DNA from: CAZESH01 sp964514665
Lineage (GTDB): Bacteria > Bacillota > Bacilli > Paenibacillales > KCTC-25726
DNA length: 10,404 bases
Reading direction: 5' to 3'
Assembly (NCBI GenBank): GCA_964514665.1
Contig: CAZESH010000146.1
Location: 1-10,404 of the forward strand
Below are positions 1 through 6,153 of this stretch, in pieces; the stretch's first letter is position 1, and each line of letters starts with the position of its first letter. The notes under the pieces were generated by a model that was given only the letters and a program-made list of their open reading frames with translations, did not search any database and was not told where the DNA came from. Made by a program: the position numbers and the translations under genes.

Positions 1-302
1 GGCATCAGCAGCACTTTGATCCGTTCCTCGAGCTCCTGCTTGCGCTCCGACAATTCATCAATTTCCAGCTTGACCATGTCCCGCATCTCGTCATCCAGTT
101 TTTCCTGCTGCATCGCCTTTGCATCCTCGAGCTGATGCACGACCGCTTTATATTCGCTGTACGCCTCGTATGGCTCCTGCAGCTCCGACTGCTCCTTGGA
201 ATACTGGCGCAGCTTGTCGGAATTGTTGGCAACATCGGGGTCGCATAGCAGTTCGCTGAGCTTTTCGTATCGATCAGCAAGCGATTGAAGTTTATCAAGC
301 AT
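1..302 (-). CDS. prfA: Peptide chain release factor 1 (RF1), N-terminal part, cut by window edge
   Basis: RF1 recognises UAA and UAG stop codons in the ribosomal A site and triggers peptide release. Only the first 100 codons are present; the gene runs off the left edge. The reading begins MLDKLQSLADRYEKLSELL, followed by DPDV, then LRQYSKEQSELQ, EYKAV, DAKAM and LDDEMRDMV. This is the usual RF1 N-terminal coiled helical domain; the PxT/GGQ core lies outside the window. The ATG at 302-300 is preceded by GAGGTGAG at a normal distance, which fixes the start. The gene follows ychF on the same strand but has its own near-consensus promoter at 350-379. RF2 is less likely because RF1-type wording is matched from residue 1. 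Confidence 0.93.
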   Translation of the reverse strand, partial: MLDKLQSLADRYEKLSELLCDPDVANNSDKLRQYSKEQSELQEPYEAYSEYKAVVHQLEDAKAMQQEKLDDEMRDMVKLEIDELSERKQELEERIKVLLM

Positions 303-349
303 TCTTTCTCACCTCTTTTTTGCCACCGGTTCACCCATAGGTTGAACCT

Positions 350-379
350 ATTTTAGTGGACTCCGCACACTCCTGTCAA
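350..379 (-). promoter_or_regulatory. Sigma-A promoter of prfA
   Basis: Read on the minus strand, a perfect -35 TTGACA (379-374) is followed after 18 nt by TAAAAT (355-350), one mismatch from consensus. It lies about 50 nt upstream of the prfA start. The -35 box sits inside an inverted repeat, CTGTCA/TGACAG (373-378 and 382-387). The leader holds a second small inverted repeat, GGTTCA/TGAACC (328-333 and 343-348). Confidence 0.7.
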
Positions 380-422
380 TGTGACAGTTTTTCCATGCGA
401 TAAGCCCCGAACCCATAGAAGG

Positions 423-1523
423 CTAGACGTTGAAGCGGAAGTGCATGACATCCCCGTCCTGCACCACATAATCTTTTCCTTCCAGCCGCAGCCAGCCCTT
501 CTCGCGGGCAGCGGTCATGGACCCCGCCTCGATCAGCGCATCATAGCCGACAACCTCGGCGCGGATAAAGCCCCGTTCAAAATCGGTATGAATCACACCG
601 GCCGCCTGCGGCGCTTTCGTTCCTTTGCGGATCGTCCATGCGCGAACCTCTAGCTCGCCTGCGGTAAAATACGTATACAGACCAAGCAGGCGATAAGCGC
701 CGCGTATCAATCGGGCGAGACCTGACTCGGCAAGTCCAAGCTCCTCCAGAAACAGCTCCTTGTCTTCGCCTTCGAGTTCGGCGATTTCCGATTCGACCTT
801 GGCGCTGATGGAAACCACTTCTGCGCCCTCGGCAGAGGCATATTCAATCACCTTCTGCACATACGGATTGTCATCGCCCACGGCGGCCTCCGCTTCGCTT
901 ACATTGGCGGCATATAGAATCGGCTTGATCGTAAGCAGGTGCAAATCGCGCACCAGCAGACGCTCATCGTCGCTCAATTCCACGCTTCTTGCCGGCTTGT
1001 CATTATACAGAGCCTGCAAAATACGCTCCATAACCTCGACTTCCTGCACATATTTCTTGTCACCGCTTTTCATATTCTTGCGGGTGCGCTCGATTCGCCG
1101 TTCGACCGATTCCACATCGGCCAGGATCAGCTCGAGATTAATCGTCTCGATGTCGCTCAGCGGATCCACGCCGCCGGACACGTGGGTAATATTCTCATCT
1201 GCAAAGCAGCGCACGACATGGACGATCGCATCCACCTCGCGAATATGGGCAAGAAATTTGTTGCCCAGCCCTTCGCCCTTGCTCGCGCCCTTGACGAGTC
1301 CGGCAATATCGACAAATTCAAAAGCCGTCGGCACAATGCGCTGCGGGTGCACGATTTCCGCCAGCTTCGGCAAGCGCTCATCCGGCACCTCCACAACACC
1401 CACGTTCGGATCGATCGTGCAGAACGGATAATTGGCCGATTCCGCGCCTGCTTGCGTGATTGCATTAAATAAAGTGGATTTGCCTACATTGGGCAGTCCC
1501 ACGATTCCTGCTTTCAAAGCCAT
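423..1523 (-). CDS. ychF: Ribosome-binding ATPase YchF (Obg/OLA1 family)
   Basis: This is a cytoplasmic P-loop NTPase of the Obg-related YchF group. The family binds ribosomes, prefers ATP over GTP, and is linked to oxidative stress responses. At 366 aa it has the usual length. Visible motifs are GLPNVGKS (G1, residues 9-16), the switch region NYPFCTIDPN (31-40), DIAGLVKGASKGEGLGNKF (72-90, G3), and NVSE (207-210) in place of the GTP-specific NKxD. This last replacement is the family's hallmark. A C-terminal TGS domain runs from about 283 to the end (FNV). The ATG at 1523 has AAGGAG at 1540-1535, a somewhat long 11-nt spacing. A TATAAT at 1572-1567 is a possible -10, but no good -35 matches it. 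No terminator is evident after the stop, so readthrough into prfA is possible. Confidence 0.97.
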   Translation of the reverse strand: MALKAGIVGLPNVGKSTLFNAITQAGAESANYPFCTIDPNVGVVEVPDERLPKLAEIVHPQRIVPTAFEFVDIAGLVKGASKGEGLGNKFLAHIREVDAIVHVVRCFADENITHVSGGVDPLSDIETINLELILADVESVERRIERTRKNMKSGDKKYVQEVEVMERILQALYNDKPARSVELSDDERLLVRDLHLLTIKPILYAANVSEAEAAVGDDNPYVQKVIEYASAEGAEVVSISAKVESEIAELEGEDKELFLEELGLAESGLARLIRGAYRLLGLYTYFTAGELEVRAWTIRKGTKAPQAAGVIHTDFERGFIRAEVVGYDALIEAGSMTAAREKGWLRLEGKDYVVQDGDVMHFRFNV

Positions 1524-1582
1524 ATCTATGACATCTCCTTACTTTCATTGACAAAATTCCTTTATCATTATATATGTAAACA

Positions 1583-1614
1583 GAAAAAAATCCTAGTCCG
1601 TCAAGACCAGGATT
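1583..1614 (-). terminator. Intrinsic terminator of the GH25 gene
   Basis: Read on the minus strand: AATCCTGGTC, loop TTGACG, GACTAGGATT, then a run of T. This is a 10-bp stem with one G-T wobble. It starts 6 nt after the stop of the lysozyme-like gene and ends just before the ychF promoter region, so it insulates ychF from upstream transcription. Confidence 0.85.
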
Positions 1615-1620
1615 CTTCAA

Positions 1621-2391
1621 TTAGGTTGTTGGCTGTCCGGACGCTTTGCGCAATTCATTGGCCAATCGATGCGCTTCCTGCGGGTCAAGCCCCGCTTGGT
1701 AGATGCCTTGGAGGATTGCGATCAGTTTATCGGCATCTTCCGTGGTTAATGAATATCCGCCAAATGCGGCCATAAGCTCTTCCACACTCCCTTCGTATTC
1801 ATCCATATCCACGCTGCCGGAAATTCCGGCTACGCTTCCGTCGCTCCTGTACTGCAGAAATGTCCAATTTTTCCAACCGTCGATATCCACCGGAGGCTGC
1901 AAGGAATAACTGGCCAACCACAATGGATATTGATCAAGCCCCTGCAGGTACGTATTACCAAACCAGGGGTACGTATAGATCAAAGGCTTGGTTCCTGCCG
2001 CCTGCTCCACTCGCTGCAGCCATTCGGCGGCCAACTGGCTCACATTCTCCGGAACCTTCGTTTCCGTATCGTACTCCACATCTAGCGCCGGAGGAATGTC
2101 AAGAGCTTGCAATCCGCCGTTTTTATTGATCACACTCATGAAATAGTCGTATTCTTGGAGCGCTTCAGCCTGATTCATGGCCCGAAAGAAGTGATAGGTG
2201 CCAACCAGCAGTCCGGCAGCTTTGGCCCCCTGCAAATTTGCAGCAAACATCGGATCGGTTATCGTACTGCCTTCCGTAGCTTTAATGATCGCAAAGCCGA
2301 TTCCGGCATTCTTGACTTGCGCCCAGTTGATATTTCCTTGATATCTCGATACATCAATGCCGCTTGCGTGAGCGGAGCTTCTTGCCTGCAT
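1621..2391 (-). CDS. Glycoside hydrolase family 25 muramidase (lysozyme-like)
   Basis: The protein matches the GH25 family, which cleaves the beta-1,4 bond between MurNAc and GlcNAc in peptidoglycan. From the chosen start (256 aa), the fold opens with SGIDVSRYQG (Asp13). The catalytic DxE motif is ALDVEYD (Asp104, Glu106), followed by the conserved WLASY, the aromatic stretch FLQYRSDG, and VDMDEY. A short helical tail of about 40 residues follows the barrel and is not a recognisable SH3 or LysM wall-binding domain. ATG at 2391 is preferred because GGGGTGA lies 6 nt upstream; a GTG at 2400 would add three residues but overlaps that site. No signal peptide is visible at either start, so export would need another route or cell lysis. 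It could act in mother-cell lysis or be a phage-lysin relic; neither is shown here. Confidence 0.9.
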   Translation of the reverse strand: MQARSSAHASGIDVSRYQGNINWAQVKNAGIGFAIIKATEGSTITDPMFAANLQGAKAAGLLVGTYHFFRAMNQAEALQEYDYFMSVINKNGGLQALDIPPALDVEYDTETKVPENVSQLAAEWLQRVEQAAGTKPLIYTYPWFGNTYLQGLDQYPLWLASYSLQPPVDIDGWKNWTFLQYRSDGSVAGISGSVDMDEYEGSVEELMAAFGGYSLTTEDADKLIAILQGIYQAGLDPQEAHRLANELRKASGQPTT

Positions 2392-2407
2392 GCTTTTCAC
2401 CCCATGA

Positions 2408-2451
2408 CCGATGCCCTTTGATCATTAAGCGAAATGGCTCTTCAGCATCGG
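2408..2451. repeat. Inverted repeat upstream of the GH25 gene
   Basis: CCGATGC (2408-2414) and GCATCGG (2445-2451) are perfect 7-bp arms separated by 30 nt. They lie in the region that would be the GH25 leader or promoter. No T run follows on the minus strand, so it is not a terminator. It may be an operator, a leader hairpin, or chance. I see no convincing promoter for the GH25 gene nearby. Confidence 0.3.
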
Positions 2452-2541
2452 AGTTGTTTTTATGTATCCTATTCAGACCGATCGTACAAGTTCACCCTTT
2501 TTCTAAAAATCGAAAATGAACAAAGAATCATCCCTATTTGG

Positions 2542-2550
2542 TGGTATACT
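2542..2550 (+). promoter_or_regulatory. Extended -10 promoter of the small basic protein gene
   Basis: TGG followed by TATACT matches the extended -10 form TGnTATAAT with one mismatch. The matching -35 region is weak, as is usual for extended -10 promoters. Transcription would start about 25-30 nt upstream of the GAGGAGG ribosome binding site (2571-2577). Confidence 0.55.
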
Positions 2551-2585
2551 ATAGATGTATATTTATTTTCGAGGAGGCTTGAAAA

Positions 2586-2786
2586 ATGGCCAGAAGCAAA
2601 GCCGAAAAAAGAAGAAGACAAAAGATCAGGGAAGGACGGCTGGATCCCGGAACAACCAGAAGGGAATGGCAGAGGAAGCCGATTACACAAATCGTGATGA
2701 ACAAAAAAGCGGAGCAGCGAAGATCGTACTGCCGAAACGACGGTGACGACTTGGCTGCTCCTTTTTTCATGTTTTCCACAGCTTAG
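2586..2786 (+). CDS. Small basic hypothetical protein reading through its own terminator
   Basis: This 66-aa frame starts MARSKAEKRRRQKIREGRLD and is very rich in Lys and Arg over its first 50 residues. ATG 2586 has a strong GAGGAGG 8 nt upstream and a promoter in front, so it is probably expressed. I do not recognise a named family. The basic, helical start recalls very small basic Bacillus/Paenibacillus proteins of unknown role, and RNA or ribosome binding would be a guess. The last 25 or so codons (from RRSYCRNDG onward) lie inside a strong terminator hairpin and its T run, giving the unlikely ending AAPFFMFSTA. An alternative frame has a stop at 2744-2746, just before the second hairpin arm, so the native C-terminus may have been changed by a frameshift. 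Confidence 0.6.
   Translation: MARSKAEKRRRQKIREGRLDPGTTRREWQRKPITQIVMNKKAEQRRSYCRNDGDDLAAPFFMFSTA
2711..2767 (+). terminator. Intrinsic terminator overlapping the end of the small basic gene
   Basis: GGAGCAGC (2711-2718) pairs with GCTGCTCC (2754-2761), followed by six T. The stem continues inward with AAG/CTT and TCGT/ACGA, interrupted by one G-G mismatch and one bulged A. The loop is about 18 nt. Confidence 0.8.
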
Positions 2787-2793
2787 TGGAAAA
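2772..2793. repeat. Inverted repeat with DnaA-box-like arms
   Basis: TTTTCCAC (2772-2779) and GTGGAAAA (2786-2793) are perfect 8-bp arms around AGCTTA. The left arm continues as TTTTCCACA, one base from the consensus DnaA box TTATCCACA. It sits just after the terminator and about 140 nt before the two perfect DnaA boxes. Confidence 0.4.
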
Positions 2794-2918
2794 TCCCTGG
2801 ACGTTTTTCAACAATCGCCCCCAAAAGAGCTAGAAATCGTCTCCATTCCTTGCTGCGCTTGATAAATTTCATCCGATTCCCTACAATTAATGGACGAATG
2901 ATAGGAAACAAATTAAGT

Positions 2919-2939
2919 TATCCACAATTTTATCCACAA
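2919..2939 (+). promoter_or_regulatory. Two tandem perfect DnaA boxes
   Basis: TTATCCACA occurs at 2919-2927 and again at 2931-2939, a 12-nt repeat distance, on the same strand. Both match the bacterial DnaA box consensus exactly. They lie 5 nt upstream of the tadA -35 box, in an AT-rich stretch. DnaA acting as transcription factor on tadA is an inference. Two boxes alone do not make a replication origin. Confidence 0.6.
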
Positions 2940-2944
2940 TATGT

Positions 2945-2975
2945 TGACAAACGAATGAATGTTCGTTGGATAATT
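2945..2975 (+). promoter_or_regulatory. tadA promoter with operator-like palindrome in the spacer
   Basis: A perfect -35 TTGACA (2945-2950) and GATAAT (2970-2975) are separated by 19 nt. The spacer is filled by an 18-bp palindrome, AACGAA-TGAATG-TTCGTT (2951-2968). This placement and style are typical of TetR/AcrR-family operators, but no such regulator gene is in the window. The 19-nt spacer is longer than ideal, as in some promoters that need an activator or DNA distortion. Confidence 0.55.
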
Positions 2976-3003
2976 AAAGCGGCGCACATAGGAGGTTCGC
3001 AAA

Positions 3004-3495
3004 TTGGAGCATAAACAGCAATCGGAAGAGCACCTGCAGTGGATGCAGGAGGCCATTCTGGAAGCCTCAAAGGCGGGGGAAAAAGGGGAGGTCCCGATTG
3101 GCGCGGTTATTGTGCGGGACGGAGCCATCATCGCCAGAGGCCATAACCTACGGGAGACCTCATGTGATCCAACCTCCCACGCCGAGATGATCGCCATTCG
3201 CGAAGCAAGCGTATCGATGCAAGCCTGGCGATTGTCGGGCTGCACCCTGTATGTCACGCTGGAGCCCTGTCCGATGTGTGCTGGTGCAATTGTCCAAGCC
3301 CGTCTGGACCGTGTAGTTTTCGGAGCCCATGACCCAAAAGCCGGCTGCGCCGGCACCTTGATGAATTTGCTGCAGGAACCCCGCTTCAACCATCGCACGG
3401 AAGTCGTCGGCGGTGTGCTGGAACAGGAATGCGGCGGCCTGCTGTCGGCATTCTTTGCCAGGCTGCGGGAAAAAAGAACCGAAAGGAGCGAATAA
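3004..3495 (+). CDS. tadA: tRNA-specific adenosine deaminase TadA
   Basis: TadA deaminates adenosine 34 of tRNA-Arg(ACG) to inosine, which lets one tRNA read several Arg codons; it is normally essential. The 163-aa protein shows the cytidine/deoxycytidylate deaminase fold: TSHAEMIAIREAS with zinc ligand His59 and proton-shuttling Glu61, and EPCPMCAGAI with zinc ligands Cys89 and Cys92. The early PIGAVIV strand and the later HDPKAGCAGTLMNLL segment are TadA-typical. The start is TTG at 3004, supported by AGGAGG at 2991-2996 with 8-nt spacing; no ATG fits. The next gene begins 2 nt after its stop, so the two are a translationally coupled pair. Its promoter carries DnaA boxes and a palindrome. 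A guanine deaminase or other family deaminase is less likely given the TadA-specific context motifs. Confidence 0.95.
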   Translation: MEHKQQSEEHLQWMQEAILEASKAGEKGEVPIGAVIVRDGAIIARGHNLRETSCDPTSHAEMIAIREASVSMQAWRLSGCTLYVTLEPCPMCAGAIVQARLDRVVFGAHDPKAGCAGTLMNLLQEPRFNHRTEVVGGVLEQECGGLLSAFFARLREKRTERSE

Positions 3496-3497
3496 GA

Positions 3498-3827
3498 TTG
3501 GCTATTGTTGAAGTGACCGTTGTTCCGCTTGGAACTGCAACGCCTAGCGTGAGTGAATATGTAGCGGAAGTGGAAAAAGTCCTGAGGGAAGCCCCGGAGC
3601 CCATCAAGCATCAGCTCACGCCGATGAGCACCTTAATCGAAGGAGAGCTGGAGGATTTATTCGCGGTCATCCGCCGCATGCACGAGGTTCCTTTCGCCAA
3701 GGGTGCGATGCGGGTATCTACCTCGATCAAGATCGACGACCGCAGGGACAAAAAGGGATCGATGGAACAAAAAATCAAGTCGGTCGAAGCGCATTTGGCC
3801 AATTTTGAAAATGGATCAACATGTTAA
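3498..3827 (+). CDS. MTH1187-family thiamine-binding protein (PF01910, YqgV-like)
   Basis: The protein is 109 aa, the usual size for this single-domain family of ferredoxin-like fold that binds thiamine or related pyrimidines, related to the YkoF domain. It begins AIVEVTVVPLGTATPSVSEY. Conserved blocks are TPMSTLIEGELEDLF, a His (MHEVPF), GAMRVSTSIKIDDRRDK, and an ending helix. The start is TTG at 3498, with AAGGAG at 3483-3488 inside the end of tadA and 9-nt spacing. An upstream ATG in the same frame (3429) would overlap tadA by 67 nt and adds non-homologous residues, so it is rejected. Coupling to tadA gives the same promoter control. The exact role is not known; thiamine binding comes from family knowledge. 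No terminator is clear in the 74 nt between this gene and the convergent ehuA. Confidence 0.88.
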   Translation: MAIVEVTVVPLGTATPSVSEYVAEVEKVLREAPEPIKHQLTPMSTLIEGELEDLFAVIRRMHEVPFAKGAMRVSTSIKIDDRRDKKGSMEQKIKSVEAHLANFENGSTC

Positions 3828-3901
3828 ACCGCCCGACACTCTTTCCGCTTGGCGGCGGACCCGGGTATCGGACGGCGAAGGGCAAAGCCGGCGCACAGCG
3901 T

Positions 3902-4729
3902 TTAACTCAAAAAACGGGTTAAAAATGACTGCAGCCGGGGGCTTTGCGGATTCTCAAAAATTTGCTTGGGCGGTCCCTGCTCGACGATGTAGCCCCCATC
4001 GGTGAAAATCACCCGATCGGCCACGTCCCTGGCAAAATCCATTTCGTGGGTGATCAAAAGCATCGCCATCTGCCCGTCTTTGGCAATATCCTTAATGACC
4101 TCCAGCACCTCCCCGACCAGCTCGGGATCGAGCGCCGACGTCACCTCGTCAAACAGCATCACCTTCGGACGCATGACCAGCGCGCGGGCAATCGCCACCC
4201 GCTGCTTCTGTCCGCCCGACAGCTGCGACGGATACATCTCCAGTTTGTCAGCCAAGCCGACTTTATCCAGCATTTCAATCGCCTGCTCTTTGGCTTCTTT
4301 TTTGGATATCCCCAGCACGTTGACGGGTGCCACGGTTACGTTCTTTAAGATCGTCATGTGCGGGAACAGGTTGAAATGCTGAAAGACCATGCCGATGCTG
4401 CCGCGCACTCGGTGAATATGCTTCTCGCTTGCGCGCACCAGCTTGCCTCCCGACTCCTGATGCCACAGCAGTTCGCCGTCCACTTCGATCGTCCCGGATG
4501 TCGGTTCTTCAAGCGTCATCAACAACCGGGCCAATGTCGTTTTCCCCGAGCCGCTCGGTCCGATCACGGCGATTTTCTCCCCAGGCTGAATATCCAAATC
4601 AATCTCATGCAGCACCGTGATATCCCCGAATGACTTGCTGATTTTGCTATAGCGTACGATCGGCTCCGCCGCCTGCTTGATCGAATCGGATTTTTCTTGC
4701 TGCGCATTCTGTATCGCCAATCCTGCCAC
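3902..4729 (-). CDS. ehuA: Ectoine/hydroxyectoine ABC transporter ATPase EhuA
   Basis: This is the energising subunit of the polar-amino-acid-type importer encoded with ehuBCD. It has all ABC motifs: Walker A GPSGSGKTT (57-65), Q-loop Gln117, signature LSGGQ (170-174), Walker B VMLFDE (190-195), the D-loop SALD, and H-loop His228 in ITHEM. Length (275 aa) is slightly above family norm because of a variable N-terminal extension of about 25 residues before VRYSKISKSFG. The start is uncertain. GTG 4729 has only GGA/AAGGA directly in front; a TTG at 4720 has AAGGA 10 nt upstream and is an equal candidate. The gene lies 19 nt after ehuD and closes the operon. Specificity for ectoine is inferred from the linked binding protein; on its own it would be called a generic amino-acid ABC ATPase. 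Confidence 0.9.
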   Translation of the reverse strand: MAGLAIQNAQQEKSDSIKQAAEPIVRYSKISKSFGDITVLHEIDLDIQPGEKIAVIGPSGSGKTTLARLLMTLEEPTSGTIEVDGELLWHQESGGKLVRASEKHIHRVRGSIGMVFQHFNLFPHMTILKNVTVAPVNVLGISKKEAKEQAIEMLDKVGLADKLEMYPSQLSGGQKQRVAIARALVMRPKVMLFDEVTSALDPELVGEVLEVIKDIAKDGQMAMLLITHEMDFARDVADRVIFTDGGYIVEQGPPKQIFENPQSPRLQSFLTRFLS

Positions 4730-4748
4730 TTCCTTTCCATTTATTGTA

Positions 4749-5408
4749 TCAGGCGCGGTTCCGGTTTAATCTCCGGTCCAAATAATTGACAAAAAGCGAA
4801 GACGGGTAGCTTAGAATGAGGAACAAAACGCCTACTGTCGTAATCGCTTCAAGGTAACGGAAATCATGCGCGCCGATCTTCTTGGCCATGCCAAGCATTT
4901 CAAGCAGGGTGATGGCCGACAAAATCGGGGTTTCCTTGAACATCATGATCAAATAGTTGCCGATAACCGGAACGATCGGCGGGATCGCCTGCGGCAAAAT
5001 CACTTTCGTCCAGGTCTGCAGCTTGGAAAAGTTCAGCGCAATCGACGCTTCCCACTGCCCTTTCTGCACGCCATCGATTCCGGAACGGTAAACCTCCGAC
5101 AAGTACGTGCTGTAGTGCAGCCCCAATGCGATAGAACCGGCCAAAAACGGGGTCAAGGTGATGCCCGCTTTCGGGAGCACGTTGTAGATGAAATAAACCT
5201 GCACCAACAAAGGCGTATTGCGCACAAAGCTGACAAACCCGATGGACAGCCATTTTAGCTGTTTAAAGCTTGTTCTTCTGGCCATGGCCAGCAGCAAACC
5301 GAATACCGCCGATATAACAAATCCGGCAAAAGTCGCTTCAATCGTCACGGGCAAAGCCTTTAAAAGAAAAGGCAAATATTCATTGAATTTTTCCCAGCTC
5401 CACTGCAT
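4749..5408 (-). CDS. ehuD: Ectoine/hydroxyectoine ABC transporter permease EhuD
   Basis: This 219-aa integral membrane subunit has about five hydrophobic segments, typical of His/Glu/Gln/Arg-type importers. It contains RNTPLLVQVYFIYNVLP and the ATPase-docking EAA loop, seen as EASIALNFSKLQTWTKVILPQ. The end FRYLEAITTVGVLFLILSYP resembles EhuD. ATG 5408 is set by GGAGG 9 nt upstream, which lies in the last codons of ehuC. The ehuC stop is only 3 nt away, so translation is coupled. It should pair with EhuC as a heterodimeric channel. A generic amino-acid permease cannot be excluded from this subunit alone. Confidence 0.88.
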   Translation of the reverse strand: MQWSWEKFNEYLPFLLKALPVTIEATFAGFVISAVFGLLLAMARRTSFKQLKWLSIGFVSFVRNTPLLVQVYFIYNVLPKAGITLTPFLAGSIALGLHYSTYLSEVYRSGIDGVQKGQWEASIALNFSKLQTWTKVILPQAIPPIVPVIGNYLIMMFKETPILSAITLLEMLGMAKKIGAHDFRYLEAITTVGVLFLILSYPSSLFVNYLDRRLNRNRA

Positions 5409-5411
5409 CCG

Positions 5412-6071
5412 TTACAACCTCCCTACTGTGACTTTTCGTTCGACCCAACGCATGCCCAAATTAAGCATGTAGGCAATCACGAAATAGATGACAAGCAGCA
5501 GAGTCAAGATCAAGGTCGTATCGCTGATATTGAATTTTTTCAGCATCATGGCTTCATGTGTGACATCCGAGAGCGTAATCAAGGATACCAGTGCAGTTGC
5601 TTTTAACAGCTCGATCAGAAGATTGCCGAAAGGCGGCACCATCCGTATGAAGGCCTGCGGCAGAATCACCAGCCGCATGCGCTGAATCGGGGTGAAGTTG
5701 ACGGCAATGGAAGCCTCCGTCTGCCCCTTCGGTACAGCCAGGATTGAACTGCGCACCACTTCCGACCCGTATGCCGCATAGTTCAACCCGATCGCCAGAA
5801 CGCCGGCTTGCATGGGCGTCAAAGTGATGTCAAAAAACGGCAGAACATAAAATGCCCAAAACAGCTGCACCAATAATGAAGTGCCGCGGAAAGCTTCGAC
5901 ATACACGGTAAAAACCGTGCGCACGATCCAATACTTGGAGAGTCTGGCCAATCCGGTAATAAATGCAAGCATAAAAGCAAGAAGCGTTGAATAGACCATC
6001 ACTTCCAAGGTAATGACCGTGCCTTTCATCAAGGCAGGTAAATAATGAGCGATTGCGTTCACCGCCTTCAC
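5412..6071 (-). CDS. ehuC: Ectoine/hydroxyectoine ABC transporter permease EhuC
   Basis: This is the second 219-aa permease. It shows VEAFRGTSLLVQLFWAFYVLP, the EAA loop EASIAVNFTPIQRMRLVILPQ, and ELLKATALVSLITLSDVT, phrases characteristic of EhuC. Hydrophobic segments are spread along the whole chain. The start is GTG 6071, with AGGA 6 nt upstream (the sequence AGGAAAGGAT precedes it); a second GTG at 6062 is possible. It is 82 nt downstream of ehuB, with a terminator-like hairpin in between, so its expression probably depends on partial readthrough. It is coupled to ehuD. Confidence 0.9.
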   Translation of the reverse strand: MKAVNAIAHYLPALMKGTVITLEVMVYSTLLAFMLAFITGLARLSKYWIVRTVFTVYVEAFRGTSLLVQLFWAFYVLPFFDITLTPMQAGVLAIGLNYAAYGSEVVRSSILAVPKGQTEASIAVNFTPIQRMRLVILPQAFIRMVPPFGNLLIELLKATALVSLITLSDVTHEAMMLKKFNISDTTLILTLLLVIYFVIAYMLNLGMRWVERKVTVGRL

Positions 6072-6106
6072 ATCCTTTCCTGTTTGTTCGGGTCCTTTTG
6101 GACAGA

Positions 6107-6143
6107 AAAGCCCCTTTCGCCTTAGTCAGGCTCAAGGGGCTTT
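6107..6143 (-). terminator. Attenuator-type hairpin between ehuB and ehuC
   Basis: On the minus strand, AAAGCCCCTT pairs with AAGGGGCTTT and, inside, GCCT pairs with AGGC around loop GACTA. The only interruption is a GA/GA internal loop. It starts about 10 nt after the ehuB stop and is followed by CTTTTCTG, a short T run. Such leaky terminators or mRNA-stabilising hairpins after binding-protein genes are common in ABC importer operons and raise the binding protein over the membrane parts. Confidence 0.75.
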
Positions 6144-6153
6144 AAAGGCGGTA

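Noticed and set aside
373..392. Plus-strand intrinsic terminator (CTGTCA-ATG-TGACAG-TTTTT)
   Set aside because: The stem is only 6 bp with a 3-nt loop, and no plus-strand gene ends upstream; the sequence is better explained as the prfA -35 region.
760..1472. Two plus-strand frames of 177 and 223 codons
   Set aside because: Both are antisense shadows of ychF, which has every expected motif.
2772..2950. Chromosomal replication origin (DnaA boxes plus AT-rich DNA)
   Set aside because: Only two perfect boxes and one near match, no dnaA/dnaN or rpmH neighbours; better read as promoter-associated boxes.
2913..3611. 232-codon minus-strand frame over tadA
   Set aside because: It is antisense to tadA and its promoter; low-complexity, Ser/Arg-rich translation typical of shadow frames.
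3828..3901. Bidirectional terminator between the convergent thiamine-binding gene and ehuA
   Set aside because: Only short GC-rich repeats such as TCCGC/GCGGA without a T run are present, so no terminator is called.
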